From NCBI RefSeq assembly GCF_046773475.1, contig NZ_CP177239.1, forward strand, positions 1,736,001-1,800,000: DNA of 64,000 nt, in the 5' to 3' direction. How positions within the stretch are numbered: the stretch's first letter is position 1; every line of letters begins with the position of its first letter. This DNA is from Nitratireductor aquimarinus. GTDB lineage: Bacteria; Pseudomonadota; Alphaproteobacteria; Rhizobiales; Rhizobiaceae. Below the pieces are notes generated by a model that saw only the letters and a program-made list of their open reading frames with translations, ran no database searches and was not told the origin of the DNA. A program made the position numbers and the translations under genes. This document shows, piece after piece, positions 25,684 to 34,555 of the stretch.

Positions 25684-25882
25684 GATGGCCTTTTGCCCTG
25701 GGTCTCCGCAATGCGCACTATGCGGCGGAAACGCTCCAGTAAATTAAATCAGAGATCGCACGGCGCGAAAATCGATTCCGATTTCAAACCCGATGCTATA
25801 GAGGCGGCTAGGTATCAAGTCGCAGTGCCACTTGCGAGCAAAAAGATTGAGCAGACCGACGAAAGCGAACTACACCGGCTTC

Positions 25883-26311
25883 ATGGATGCCGCCCTCGAA
25901 GAGGCGCGGCTTGCCGCCGAACGCGGCGAAGTGCCGGTCGGCGCAGTGATTGTCCATGACGGTGCGATCATCGCCCGCGCCGGCAACCGCACCCGCGAAT
26001 GCAACGATCCCACCGCCCATGCAGAAATCGTCGCCATTCGCGAGGCCTGCGAAAAACTCGGTTCCGAGCGCCTAACCGGCGCTGATCTTTACGTGACGCT
26101 GGAACCCTGCGCCATGTGCGCCGGCGCAATCTCGTTCGCCCGCATCCGCCGCCTCTATTTTGGCGCAAGCGACGAGAAAGGCGGTGCCGTCACCAGCGGT
26201 GCGCGCTTCTACACGCTTCCCACCTGCCACCACGCGCCGGATGTCTATCCCGGCATCGGTGAAGCAGACGCGGCCGAAATGCTCAAGAGCTTCTTCAAGA
26301 AGCAGCGTTGA
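25883..26311 (+). CDS. tadA: tRNA-specific adenosine deaminase
   Basis: A zinc deaminase that converts A34 to inosine in tRNA-Arg(ACG). Zinc ligands and proton donor are H46-A-E48 (TAHAEIVAI), C76 and C79 (LEPCAMCAGA). The end matches the family (HHAPDVYPGIGEADAAEMLK). I place the start at the ATG before DAALEEAR (142 aa), but homologues often have about ten more residues. In-frame TTG codons at 25847 and 25832 would add these, and neither start has a good ribosome-binding site. It is divergent from the pseudouridine synthase gene. Confidence 0.93.
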   Translation: MDAALEEARLAAERGEVPVGAVIVHDGAIIARAGNRTRECNDPTAHAEIVAIREACEKLGSERLTGADLYVTLEPCAMCAGAISFARIRRLYFGASDEKGGAVTSGARFYTLPTCHHAPDVYPGIGEADAAEMLKSFFKKQR

Positions 26312-26336
26312 ACGAAACCAGCCTGCTGACGAAAAC

Positions 26337-26358
26337 AGCGGGCCATGGCCCGCTGTGT
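26337..26358. terminator. Bidirectional hairpin between tadA and the lipoprotein gene
   Basis: A perfect 10-bp stem, ACAGCGGGCC / GGCCCGCTGT, with a 2-base centre. It lies between convergent genes and has AAAA on the left (T-run for the minus strand) and TGTCTC on the right. Confidence 0.7.
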
Positions 26359-26398
26359 CTCAATTGATGATCATTCGGCAATGATCATTCGGCGATGA

Positions 26399-27073
26399 TC
26401 AGCCGCCCCAGGGCCAGAGACGGCCCAGGTCGAATCCGCCGCCGCCCTTCTGTGCGGCCTTCTTGGCTTCGCGGGCCTTCTTGGCCTCATCGTCACCCAG
26501 CACGCCTGTCGGCGCGGTGTCTGCCGGCTGGCGATAGGTTGTCGGCGGCTCGCTCAGATAGCGGCGCTGCGTCGGCGTGCCCTGTGCGGAGACGGATGCG
26601 GCGCGGCGCTTGAAATATTCCTCGCGCTGCTTCTTGGCGACTTCGGGATTGATGAAACCGTCATCGCTACGCGCATTCACGCCAATATCGCGCTCGACGG
26701 GCGACTTGTAGAAGCGGTTGTCCTGGTTCTCGGTGGCTTCGGCGCGGATGCGGGCAAGCCGCTCTTCCGGCGATTCGGGCCATGCCGGGTTCGATGTCGA
26801 AGCCACGTTTTCCTGCGGCGGCGGCAGAACCTCGGTGGAGGACGGCATCACGATACCGGCGCGCGGCTTGTATTCGATCTTCTCCCTGTCACGCGGACCA
26901 AGAGAGAGAACACCCGTCACATCCTCGATAAGCTGCTGGTCGGCCGTTTTGTCGGTGCCATAGGTCGGAGACCCCATGCAGCCGGACAAAAGGACAGCCG
27001 AAAGGCACAGCGCGCCCGAAGCCGCAACCGCGCGCACGGAAGGCCGTGACGTTGTGGTTTCCGTTCTCTTCAC
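26399..27073 (-). CDS. Putative lipoprotein of unknown function
   Basis: With a GTG start at 27073 (GAGAGAGG five bases upstream) the product is 224 residues. It has a short basic N-terminus, a hydrophobic stretch and the lipobox LLSGC followed by MGSPTYGTDKTA, so it should be a membrane-anchored lipoprotein. An ATG at 27130 would lengthen the leader by 19 residues. The mature part is polar and Pro/Glu/Arg-rich (NPAWPESPEERLARIRAEA; EAKKAREAKKAAQKGGGG), likely extended. Similar lipoproteins occur next to ileS in rhizobia. It follows ileS by 211 bp. No function can be given. Confidence 0.8.
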   Translation of the reverse strand: MKRTETTTSRPSVRAVAASGALCLSAVLLSGCMGSPTYGTDKTADQQLIEDVTGVLSLGPRDREKIEYKPRAGIVMPSSTEVLPPPQENVASTSNPAWPESPEERLARIRAEATENQDNRFYKSPVERDIGVNARSDDGFINPEVAKKQREEYFKRRAASVSAQGTPTQRRYLSEPPTTYRQPADTAPTGVLGDDEAKKAREAKKAAQKGGGGFDLGRLWPWGG

Positions 27074-27284
27074 TGCCACCTCTCTCCCAGAGTGCCGCCG
27101 CTCGGGCTTGGCAATCTGCTTGTCGTCCATTGTTCCAGACCGTCGGGGTATTCAGTTTCCGCGTGTCGCGCATGAATCCGGCGACAACGTGGCGTCCCTA
27201 CCCGGCGGCATTTGTAGCGAAGGCGACCGCGGGAAGCAATCGGCAGCGCCGAAGCTTCCCCCGTATCCGCTAACGCCTGCCCGC

Positions 27285-30197
27285 CTAAAGGCGGCCAAGC
27301 GCCTGCAGTTCATGCAGCGCAGCCGCATCGCGCGCCGACACTTCCGGGAATGCGGGATCGGAGCCCACATCGTCCGTGTAGCGCCAGGAGCGCGCGCATT
27401 TCTCTCCACCGGCCCGCGCGAAGACAACACCGACACCCGGCACATCTTCAAGCGTGAACGCATCGGCCGGCGGCGCTTCGTGCCGCACGTCGATGCCGCT
27501 GGTGATGCAGATATCGGCCATGTCGCGATCGGCGATGGCCTGCTGCAGGCCCTCATCGTTCACATAGACGACCGGAGCGGCCTCCAGCGAGGAGCCGATG
27601 GTCTTTTCCTTGCGTTCGATCTCGAGCGCGCCCGTCACGACACGACGCACCTGGCGGATCTTGCGCCATTTCTCGGCCAGCGCATCGTCGCGCCACTCCT
27701 GCGAAATCGCCGGGAACTGCTCCAGATGAACGGAGCGCGCATCGGGATGACGCTCAAGCCATGCCTCTTCCATGGTGAAGGGCAGCATCGGCGCAAGCCA
27801 GGTGACGAGGCAGTCGAACAGCGTGCGGACCACCTGCAGCGACGCCTTGCGGCGCACGCTCGACGGCGCATCGCAGTAAAGCGCGTCCTTGCGAACGTCG
27901 AAGTAGAACGCCGACAGTTCCACGACCATGAAGTCGAGCAATGAGCGGATGATCCGCTTGAAGTCGAAATTGTCGTAGCCCTTGCGCACCACCTCGTCGA
28001 GCTCGGCGAGACGGTGGAGCATCAGGCGCTCCAGCTCCGGCATCTCGGCGAAAGGCACATCCTCGCCCGTGTCGTGGGCGAGCGTGCCCAGCATCCAGCG
28101 GGTCGTGTTCCTGAGCTTGCGATAGGCGTCGACATTGGTCTGGATGACCGATTTGCCGAGGCGCTGGTCTTCCCAGTAATCGGTCGTGGCGACCCACAGA
28201 CGCAGAATGTCTGCGCCCGACTGGTTCATGATGTCCTGCGGCACCACGGTGTTGCCCAGCGACTTCGACATCTTGCGGCCGTCCTCGGCCATGGTGAAGC
28301 CATGGGTGATGACCGTGTCGTAAGGCGCCCTGCCCCGCGTCGCGCAGCTCTCCAGAAGCGAAGAGTGGAACCAGCCGCGATGCTGGTCGGACCCTTCCAG
28401 ATAGACATCGGCGGGCCATTTCAGGTCCGGACGGTCTTCCAGCGTGAAGGTGTGCGTGGAACCGGAATCGAACCACACATCCAGAATGTCCATCACCTGC
28501 TTCCAGGGCTCGCCGGCGCGCGCGCCGAGGAAGCGCTCGCGTGCGCCTTCGGCAAACCATGCATCCGCGCCCTCGGCCTCGAAGGCGTCGAGAATGCGCT
28601 GGTTGACGGCCTCGTCCTTCAGCACATTGCCGTCTTCATCGGCAAACACGCAGATCGGCACGCCCCAGGCGCGCTGGCGCGACAGCACCCAGTCGGGACG
28701 GTCGGCGATCATGGCGCGCAGGCGCGCCTGACCGGCAGAAGGCACGAAACGGGTCTCGTCGATGGCCTTCAGCGCGCGCGAACGCAGCGTCGATGCATCG
28801 CCCAGATCCTTGTCCATATAGACAAACCACTGCGGCGTGTTGCGGAAGATGACCGGCTTCTTGGAGCGCCAGGAATGCGGATAGGAGTGTTTTAGCCGCC
28901 CGCGCGCGAACAGCATGTTCTTCCCGATCAGCGCTTCGATGACCGCCTTGTTGGCGTCGCCCTTCTTGCCCTTGTCGTCGATGACGCGGGCCGGACCGCC
29001 TTCACGGTCGGGACCGAAGCCCGGCGCATCCTTGGTGAAGTAGCCGGCGTCGTCCACGGTGAAGGGGATCGCCGGGTCGATGCCGCGCGCCTGCAGGTCA
29101 CGGGCGCAATCCATCCAGGCGTCAAAGTCTTCGCGGCCATGGCCCGGCGCGGTGTGCACGAAGCCCGTACCCGCATCGTCGGTGACGTGATCACCCGGCA
29201 GAAGCGGAACCGTGAACTCGTAACCGCCGCCAACGCCCTTGAGCGGATGCGCGCAGACCATCGCGCCGAGTTCGGCAGCCGACACATCGCGCAGGCGCTT
29301 GTACTCAAGCTTCGCCTTGGCAAACGACTCTTCCGCCAGCGCATCGGCAAAGATCAGCTTTTCGCCGGCCTGCGGCCCAAAATCGTTCTCCGCACCGGTG
29401 ACCTCGTAAAGGCCATAGGAGATGCGCGACGAATAGGAGACGGCGCGGTTGCCGGGGATCGTCCAGGGCGTTGTGGTCCAGATGACCACGCATGCGCCGT
29501 CAAGATCCGCAGCGCCATCGATCAGCGGGAATTTCACCCAGATCGTGTCGCTCTCGTGATCGTGATACTCGACCTCGGCCTCGGCCAGCGCCGTGCGCTC
29601 GACCACCGACCACATCACCGGCTTGGAGCCGCGATAGAGCTGGCCCGACATGGCGAATTTCAGAAGCTCGCCGGCGATCCGGGACTCTGCGTGAAAATCC
29701 ATCGTCTTGTAGGGCTTCTTGAAGTCGCCCTCGATGCCCAGCCGGAGGAACTCATCCGACTGGACCTGGATCCAGTTGGCGGCGAAGTCACGGCATTCCT
29801 GACGGAACTCGTTGACCGGAACCTCGTCCTTGTTCTTGCCCTTGGCGCGGTACTGTTCCTCGATCTTCCATTCAATCGGCAGACCGTGGCAGTCCCAGCC
29901 GGGCACATAGTTGGAATCATATCCGCGCATCTGGAAGGAGCGCGTGATGATGTCCTTGAGAACCTTGTTCAGCGCATGGCCGATATGGATGTTGCCATTG
30001 GCGTAGGGCGGGCCGTCATGCAGCACGAATTTGGGACGCCCGGCGGCATCCTCGCGCAGGAGGCGGTAAAGGTCCATGTCCTGCCAGCGCTCAACGAGCT
30101 GCGGCTCCTTCTTGGGAAGGCCGGCGCGCATCGGAAACTCGGTCTGCGGCAGGTTGAGGGTTTTGGAATAATCGATCTTTTCGGACGTCTCGGTCAT
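27285..30197 (-). CDS. ileS: Isoleucyl-tRNA synthetase
   Basis: A 970-residue class I synthetase. HIGH-type motif: GNIHIGHALNK near residue 65; KMSKS motif: GRKMSKSLGN near residue 640; the CP1 editing domain lies between. It charges tRNA-Ile. The C-terminal zinc-finger region of the bacterial enzyme is degenerate here: only one cysteine remains in EKCARSWRYTDDVG, and the second CxxC is replaced by EVSARDAAAL. The ATG follows a short leader after a terminator-like hairpin at 30265-30279, so ileS probably has its own promoter rather than reading from ribF. Confidence 0.97.
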   Translation of the reverse strand: MTETSEKIDYSKTLNLPQTEFPMRAGLPKKEPQLVERWQDMDLYRLLREDAAGRPKFVLHDGPPYANGNIHIGHALNKVLKDIITRSFQMRGYDSNYVPGWDCHGLPIEWKIEEQYRAKGKNKDEVPVNEFRQECRDFAANWIQVQSDEFLRLGIEGDFKKPYKTMDFHAESRIAGELLKFAMSGQLYRGSKPVMWSVVERTALAEAEVEYHDHESDTIWVKFPLIDGAADLDGACVVIWTTTPWTIPGNRAVSYSSRISYGLYEVTGAENDFGPQAGEKLIFADALAEESFAKAKLEYKRLRDVSAAELGAMVCAHPLKGVGGGYEFTVPLLPGDHVTDDAGTGFVHTAPGHGREDFDAWMDCARDLQARGIDPAIPFTVDDAGYFTKDAPGFGPDREGGPARVIDDKGKKGDANKAVIEALIGKNMLFARGRLKHSYPHSWRSKKPVIFRNTPQWFVYMDKDLGDASTLRSRALKAIDETRFVPSAGQARLRAMIADRPDWVLSRQRAWGVPICVFADEDGNVLKDEAVNQRILDAFEAEGADAWFAEGARERFLGARAGEPWKQVMDILDVWFDSGSTHTFTLEDRPDLKWPADVYLEGSDQHRGWFHSSLLESCATRGRAPYDTVITHGFTMAEDGRKMSKSLGNTVVPQDIMNQSGADILRLWVATTDYWEDQRLGKSVIQTNVDAYRKLRNTTRWMLGTLAHDTGEDVPFAEMPELERLMLHRLAELDEVVRKGYDNFDFKRIIRSLLDFMVVELSAFYFDVRKDALYCDAPSSVRRKASLQVVRTLFDCLVTWLAPMLPFTMEEAWLERHPDARSVHLEQFPAISQEWRDDALAEKWRKIRQVRRVVTGALEIERKEKTIGSSLEAAPVVYVNDEGLQQAIADRDMADICITSGIDVRHEAPPADAFTLEDVPGVGVVFARAGGEKCARSWRYTDDVGSDPAFPEVSARDAAALHELQALGRL

Positions 30198-30251
30198 TGT
30201 CTCGCCATGAGATGGGCAAAGCAGCGAAGGGCTTCGCCATAGCCATTATCG

Positions 30252-30279
30252 TAAAACAGAAAAAGCGCGTTTGACGCGC
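30252..30279 (-). terminator. Rho-independent terminator downstream of ribF
   Basis: On the minus strand: stem GCGCGT / ACGCGC with loop CAA, then TTTTTCTGTTTT. It lies 55 bp before the ileS start, so it separates the HAD-ribF unit from ileS or acts in the ileS leader. Confidence 0.7.
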
Positions 30280-30285
30280 GACAAA

Positions 30286-30327
30286 CCCCGGACCTTCCGC
30301 GACGCTCAGGCCGCACGGAAGGCCGGG
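30286..30327. other. Large hairpin between ribF and ileS
   Basis: Arms CCCCGGACCTTCCG and CGGAAGGCCGGG face each other around a 16-base loop. It lies just upstream of the terminator at 30252-30279 for leftward transcription. The two hairpins in series could form an attenuator or simply a tandem terminator. Confidence 0.45.
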
Positions 30328-30424
30328 CCAATAATTCGTATGGCAATCGGTATGAAACCGGCGCGTGTCATCATGGGAACGGCTTTTAGCCGAGGCGGGC
30401 CGAAGAATAAAGAGGCGATTGGCG

Positions 30425-31423
30425 TCAGCCGGCCAGCCCCTCGAACGCCAGCGCCAGATCGAGCGGCCCATGGGGTTTGACATCGCCAAGCAATGCGCGC
30501 GCTTCCGCCTCGTCGCGCTTCATCTGCGCGATCAGCGGATCAAGCCCGTCGAACTTCACCTCGCCGCGCAGAAAGCCGAACAGCGAAACCGAGCAGGTTT
30601 CGCCGTAAAGATCGCCGTCGAAATCGAACAGGAAGGTTTCGAGCAACGGCGCGCCATCCTCGGTCACCGTCGGGCGGCGGCCAAAACTCGCCACCCCATT
30701 GTGCAGGCTGCCATCGGCGCGGCGAAACCGCACCGCATAGATGCCGTGGCGCAGCTCCGCATCCGGCGAGAGCGCCATATTGGCGGTGGGAAAGCCCAGC
30801 GTGCGGCCAAGCTTCTGCCCGCCGGTCACCTCTGCCTCCACCGTAAAGCGATAGCCCAGAAGCCCGGCAGCCTCCGCCACCTCGCCCCCGGCCAGAAGGC
30901 CACGGATGCGGCTTGATGAAATGACCGCCCCGCCCTCGTCGGAATAGGCGTCGACAACCGTGACGCCAAAACCATTGTCCCGTCCGGCCTCGGCCAGCAC
31001 CGCCGGCGTGCCGCTGCGGTTCTTGCCAAAATGGAAATCGAAGCCCGTCACCACATGCGATATGCCGAGCCCGTCGACCAGAACCGTTTTGACAAAATCC
31101 TGCGGCGACAGGCCGGAGAAGCCACGGTCGAAGGCCTGCTCGACCACCGCGTCAAAGCCCAGCGCGCCCAGAAGCCGCGCCTTCATCGGCGCGGGCGTGA
31201 GGCGAAAGAGCGGCACGTCCGGTCGAAACACCTGGCGCGGATGCGGCTCGAAAGTGAGCACCAGCGCCGGCACGTTCTCACGTGCGGCGATCTCCAGCGC
31301 AGGCTCAAGCACCGACTGGTGCCCGCGATGCACGCCATCGAAATTGCCAATGGCCACCACCCCGCCGCGCAGCGCGGCAGGCAGGCCTTTCACATCGGCA
31401 ATGCGTTCGATCGGACCGGCCAC
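30425..31423 (-). CDS. ribF: Bifunctional riboflavin kinase / FAD synthetase
   Basis: A 332-residue enzyme. The N-terminal nucleotidyltransferase (IGNFDGVHRGHQ; TFEPHPRQVF; SSSRIRGLLAGG) makes FAD from FMN. The C-terminal kinase (GRTLGFPTANM; GVASFGRRPTV; ETFLFDFDGDLYGE) makes FMN from riboflavin. A GTG start is chosen because AGGG lies seven bases upstream; a TTG two codons earlier is too close to it. It follows the HAD phosphatase gene by 12 bp in an operon. Two hairpins separate it from ileS. Confidence 0.95.
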   Translation of the reverse strand: MAGPIERIADVKGLPAALRGGVVAIGNFDGVHRGHQSVLEPALEIAARENVPALVLTFEPHPRQVFRPDVPLFRLTPAPMKARLLGALGFDAVVEQAFDRGFSGLSPQDFVKTVLVDGLGISHVVTGFDFHFGKNRSGTPAVLAEAGRDNGFGVTVVDAYSDEGGAVISSSRIRGLLAGGEVAEAAGLLGYRFTVEAEVTGGQKLGRTLGFPTANMALSPDAELRHGIYAVRFRRADGSLHNGVASFGRRPTVTEDGAPLLETFLFDFDGDLYGETCSVSLFGFLRGEVKFDGLDPLIAQMKRDEAEARALLGDVKPHGPLDLALAFEGLAG

Positions 31424-31435
31424 GCGCAAACCCTG

Positions 31436-32296
31436 CTATTTGAGCCGTGGAATGGCCGCGACGGGATTGTGGCCATGGGTTTCCAGGAACGCGGCGAGGC
31501 GCTCGGCCTCCGGTCCCTGGCCATTGCCATATTCGCGCGCATGAATGCCGTCGGTGACGAACAGCACGTCGATGCCATACTGATCCGCGCCCTTCACGTC
31601 GGTCAGCACGCCATCGCCGATGGCCAGCGCCTTGTCGCGTTCAAGCTCACGTCCCATGATCTCGCCGGCCGCCTTGAACGCAGCCTCGTAGATCGGGCGA
31701 TGCGGCTTGCCCGCAATCAGCGTGCGCCCGCCAAGCAGACCGTAATCGCGCGCCAGCGCGCCGGCGCACCAGATGAGCCGGTCGCCACGCTCGACAATGA
31801 TGTCGGGATTGGCGCAGATGAAAGGCAGATCGCGCATCCGAAGGCGCTCGAGCATCTGCGCATAATCTTCAGGCGTCTCGTTCTCGTCGTCGAACAGGCC
31901 CGTGCAAACGACGCCGGACGCCTCGAAATCCTCGACCAGCTCCACGTCTATCCCGTCGAAAATCGCATGATCGCGGTCAGGCCCGATGTAAAAAAGCCGG
32001 CGCGGGGCGCTGCGGATCAGATCGCGCGTCACATCGCCGGACGTCACCACCCGGTCCCACGCGTCATCGGGAACGCCGAGCACGCCAAGCTGCTCTTCGA
32101 CGCCCTGATGCGGCCGCGGCGAATTGGTGATCAGCACCACCGCCTTGCCGGCGGCCCGCGCCCGCGATAACGCGGCGCACGCTTCGGGAAAAATGGAAAC
32201 GCCGTTGTGGATCACGCCCCAGACGTCGCAGAGAACGGCATCGTAAGAGCCGGTAAGGCGGTCGAGCGTGTCGATAATCTGAGGTGCTTGCGGCAT
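31436..32296 (-). CDS. HAD superfamily class IIA hydrolase (TIGR01459-type, NagD-like)
   Basis: A 286-residue phosphatase. HAD motif I is LCDVWGVIHNG near residue 21, motif II VVLITNSPRP, and the late motif AIGDGVLTDVKGADQYG carries the acidic metal ligands. The IIA cap lies between. The alphaproteobacterial TIGR01459 group has no firm substrate. It lies 12 bp upstream of ribF, so a nucleotide or flavin phosphate substrate is possible (inference). MPQAPQ is taken as the start; earlier in-frame starts at 32320 and 32380 lack ribosome-binding sites. It is divergent from the vWA protein gene. Confidence 0.88.
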   Translation of the reverse strand: MPQAPQIIDTLDRLTGSYDAVLCDVWGVIHNGVSIFPEACAALSRARAAGKAVVLITNSPRPHQGVEEQLGVLGVPDDAWDRVVTSGDVTRDLIRSAPRRLFYIGPDRDHAIFDGIDVELVEDFEASGVVCTGLFDDENETPEDYAQMLERLRMRDLPFICANPDIIVERGDRLIWCAGALARDYGLLGGRTLIAGKPHRPIYEAAFKAAGEIMGRELERDKALAIGDGVLTDVKGADQYGIDVLFVTDGIHAREYGNGQGPEAERLAAFLETHGHNPVAAIPRLK

Positions 32297-32533
32297 GGGG
32301 GAAATATTCGTCTCAAGCATTGGGAGGTCCGGTGAGAAAAGCGCAGGCCCGGAATTATCGGATGCGGGCTTCACTGTCACCCGGTTTTATCACCGCACCC
32401 CGGAACTGTCACACATTCGAACAGTGCGGTTAACCTGCCGGGAACCACAAAAACCGACGCGATCGCACCAGTTACGACCGGTTAATCACTCTACGTGGAT
32501 GTTTAGCCAGCACTGTAACTTGGGGTGGCACAA

Positions 32534-34465
32534 ATGCTCAGGAATTTCGTGCATGACCGTCGCGGCAATTTCGCCATGATGACGGCGCTGATGATGGCGC
32601 CGATCATGGGTGTGACCGCGCTCGCAATCGACTACAGCCAGGTTTCCCGCCAGCGACAGATGACGCTCAACGCGCTCGACGCTGCGGGCATCGCCACGGC
32701 CCGATATCTGACGCAGGGCGCGACCGACGCCGAGGCCGAGGCCTATGCGAAAGACTTCTTCAGGGCCAATCTCGGCGGCGTGAAACCCGAAAACGCGACA
32801 CTCCTGATCACCCTGCCGAACCAGAACACTGGCGGCGGGACGCTGAAGCTGGAGGCGCAGCTCAAATACGCGCCGATCTTCTATCCCGTGTTTCAGAAGC
32901 TGCGCGGAGAAAACCCGGGCGGCGACACGAAGATCGACTTCAAGGCCCAGAGCGAGGTTCGGTTGAAGAACACGCTGGAAGTCGCACTCGTGCTCGATAA
33001 CTCCGGCTCCATGGGCTACACCGGCACCGGCTCTTCCGAAAAACGCCTCACCATACTGAAAAGCGCCGCCAAGGAACTGGTCAAGACCATCGCCAGGGAA
33101 GGCGCGCAGATGAAGCAGGTGCAAAAGCCGGTTCAGTTCGGCGTCGTGCCCTTCGCCGCCTCGGTCAATGTCGGCCCGGACAACGCAACCGCCACATGGA
33201 TGGACACGGACGGTCGCTCACCGATCCATCACGAGAATTTCGACTGGTCGACCATGGGCGCGCTCGATCCCGAAAAGCGCGTCGAACCAAGCAACGGCAT
33301 CTACTACAAGCGCGGCGAAAACTGGGGCGCTGAAGCCGGCCAGAAGGTCACCCGTTTCACGCTTTACGACGACATCAAGCGCGTTACCGGCACATCAACG
33401 GACTGGGCCTATGAATGCACCCGCTTCTACAGTGACGGCTCGTGCAGACGGTATGGCTGGGTGGAGAAAACGACCCGCACACATGGTTCGTTCGCCAGCT
33501 GGGGCGGATGTGTGGAGATGCGGCCCTATCCACTCAACATCAACGATGCCCCTGCCGATCGCACCAGACCCGAAACGCTTTTCGTGCCCATGTTCGCACC
33601 GGACGAAACAGACAAGACCGACGGCAACCGTCGCCCGGCAAACAACAACTGGTGGGATGACTTCACCAGTGGCTCCACCAGCGCGGCCTATGATCAGGCC
33701 TATATGCCGAAATACTATGACGACACATATGAAACCCGCGCCATGGGCATGGACGAAGGACCGAATGCAAGCTGCAGCACCAAGCCCATCACGGCGCTGA
33801 CCGATGTGGGCTCGACCACGGGCCTCAACAAGATCTACACCGCCATCGACGCGATGGAAGCCAATGGCGCGACCAATGTGACCGAGGGGCTGGCATGGGG
33901 CTGGCGGGTCGTTTCAGGACGCGCGCCCTTTTCCGAAGGCCGCCCCGACAACGAGACGGGCAATGACAAGGTGGTCATCGTGCTGACCGATGGCGCAAAC
34001 ACCTATTACACGCCCGGCAGCGTGTCGGCCCAGGACTATTCGGGCTCCTATTATCGCTATGGCGGCAATGATCTGGCCGGTTCCAGATCGATCTATTCGA
34101 ACTATGGCTATGTGCGAAACCGCGCCGGCAACAGCCGCCTTTTCGATGGAGCAACCGGTGCAAGCAGCTATGACTATTCCAACGGCAACTACTCCAAAGC
34201 CATGACCTCCCATATGAGTGCGATCTGCGAGAATGCGAAGTCGGACAAGATCATGGTCATGACCGTTGCACTGGACCTTGATGCGACCGACGCCAATGAG
34301 AAAAAGCAGATCGACGCACTCAAAACCTGCTCCTCCGAGTCGCGCACCCGCAAGGACGGCAATGGCAAGCCGGTTAAGCTTTTCTGGAACGCCACCAGCG
34401 GCGATCTGGACGACGCCTTCAAGGCCATTGGCGACGAACTCTCCAACCTGCGCATTGTCGGCTGA
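32534..34465 (+). CDS. TadE/TadG-like pilus assembly protein with von Willebrand A domain
   Basis: A 643-residue membrane-anchored protein. The N-terminus (HDRRGNFAMMTALMMAPIMG, then VTALAIDYSQV) is the TadG/TadE pseudopilin-like helix. A vWA domain follows with MIDAS D155-N-S157-G-S159 (VLVLDNSGSMGY) and later VVIVLTDGANTYY. A long insert rich in Trp, Tyr and Asn separates these, and residues about 485-560 are strikingly Tyr/Ser/Gly-rich (SGSYYRYGGND, SNYGYVRN, SSYDYSNGNYS). The ATG with GGGGTGG before it is chosen over a GTG three codons earlier. No tad/flp genes are nearby, so it is an orphan. It probably acts in the periplasm or cell surface. Confidence 0.88.
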   Translation: MLRNFVHDRRGNFAMMTALMMAPIMGVTALAIDYSQVSRQRQMTLNALDAAGIATARYLTQGATDAEAEAYAKDFFRANLGGVKPENATLLITLPNQNTGGGTLKLEAQLKYAPIFYPVFQKLRGENPGGDTKIDFKAQSEVRLKNTLEVALVLDNSGSMGYTGTGSSEKRLTILKSAAKELVKTIAREGAQMKQVQKPVQFGVVPFAASVNVGPDNATATWMDTDGRSPIHHENFDWSTMGALDPEKRVEPSNGIYYKRGENWGAEAGQKVTRFTLYDDIKRVTGTSTDWAYECTRFYSDGSCRRYGWVEKTTRTHGSFASWGGCVEMRPYPLNINDAPADRTRPETLFVPMFAPDETDKTDGNRRPANNNWWDDFTSGSTSAAYDQAYMPKYYDDTYETRAMGMDEGPNASCSTKPITALTDVGSTTGLNKIYTAIDAMEANGATNVTEGLAWGWRVVSGRAPFSEGRPDNETGNDKVVIVLTDGANTYYTPGSVSAQDYSGSYYRYGGNDLAGSRSIYSNYGYVRNRAGNSRLFDGATGASSYDYSNGNYSKAMTSHMSAICENAKSDKIMVMTVALDLDATDANEKKQIDALKTCSSESRTRKDGNGKPVKLFWNATSGDLDDAFKAIGDELSNLRIVG

Positions 34466-34504
34466 CGCCGCCCTTGCCGCTTTGGCCATGATCGGTTAGG
34501 ACAG

Positions 34505-34533
34505 CCGCGCCCCCTTCCGGGCGCGGTTTTCTT
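34505..34533 (+). terminator. Rho-independent terminator of the vWA gene
   Basis: Perfect 8-bp stem CCGCGCCC / GGGCGCGG with loop CCTTCC, then TTTTCTT. It ends 24 bp before the hisS start. Confidence 0.9.
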
Positions 34534-34555
34534 CATTTTACGGACGGATTTCGAC

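Noticed and set aside
27073..27130. ATG start 19 codons upstream for the lipoprotein gene
   Set aside because: It lengthens the leader beyond that of typical lipoproteins, while the GTG at 27073 has a better ribosome-binding site. It remains possible.
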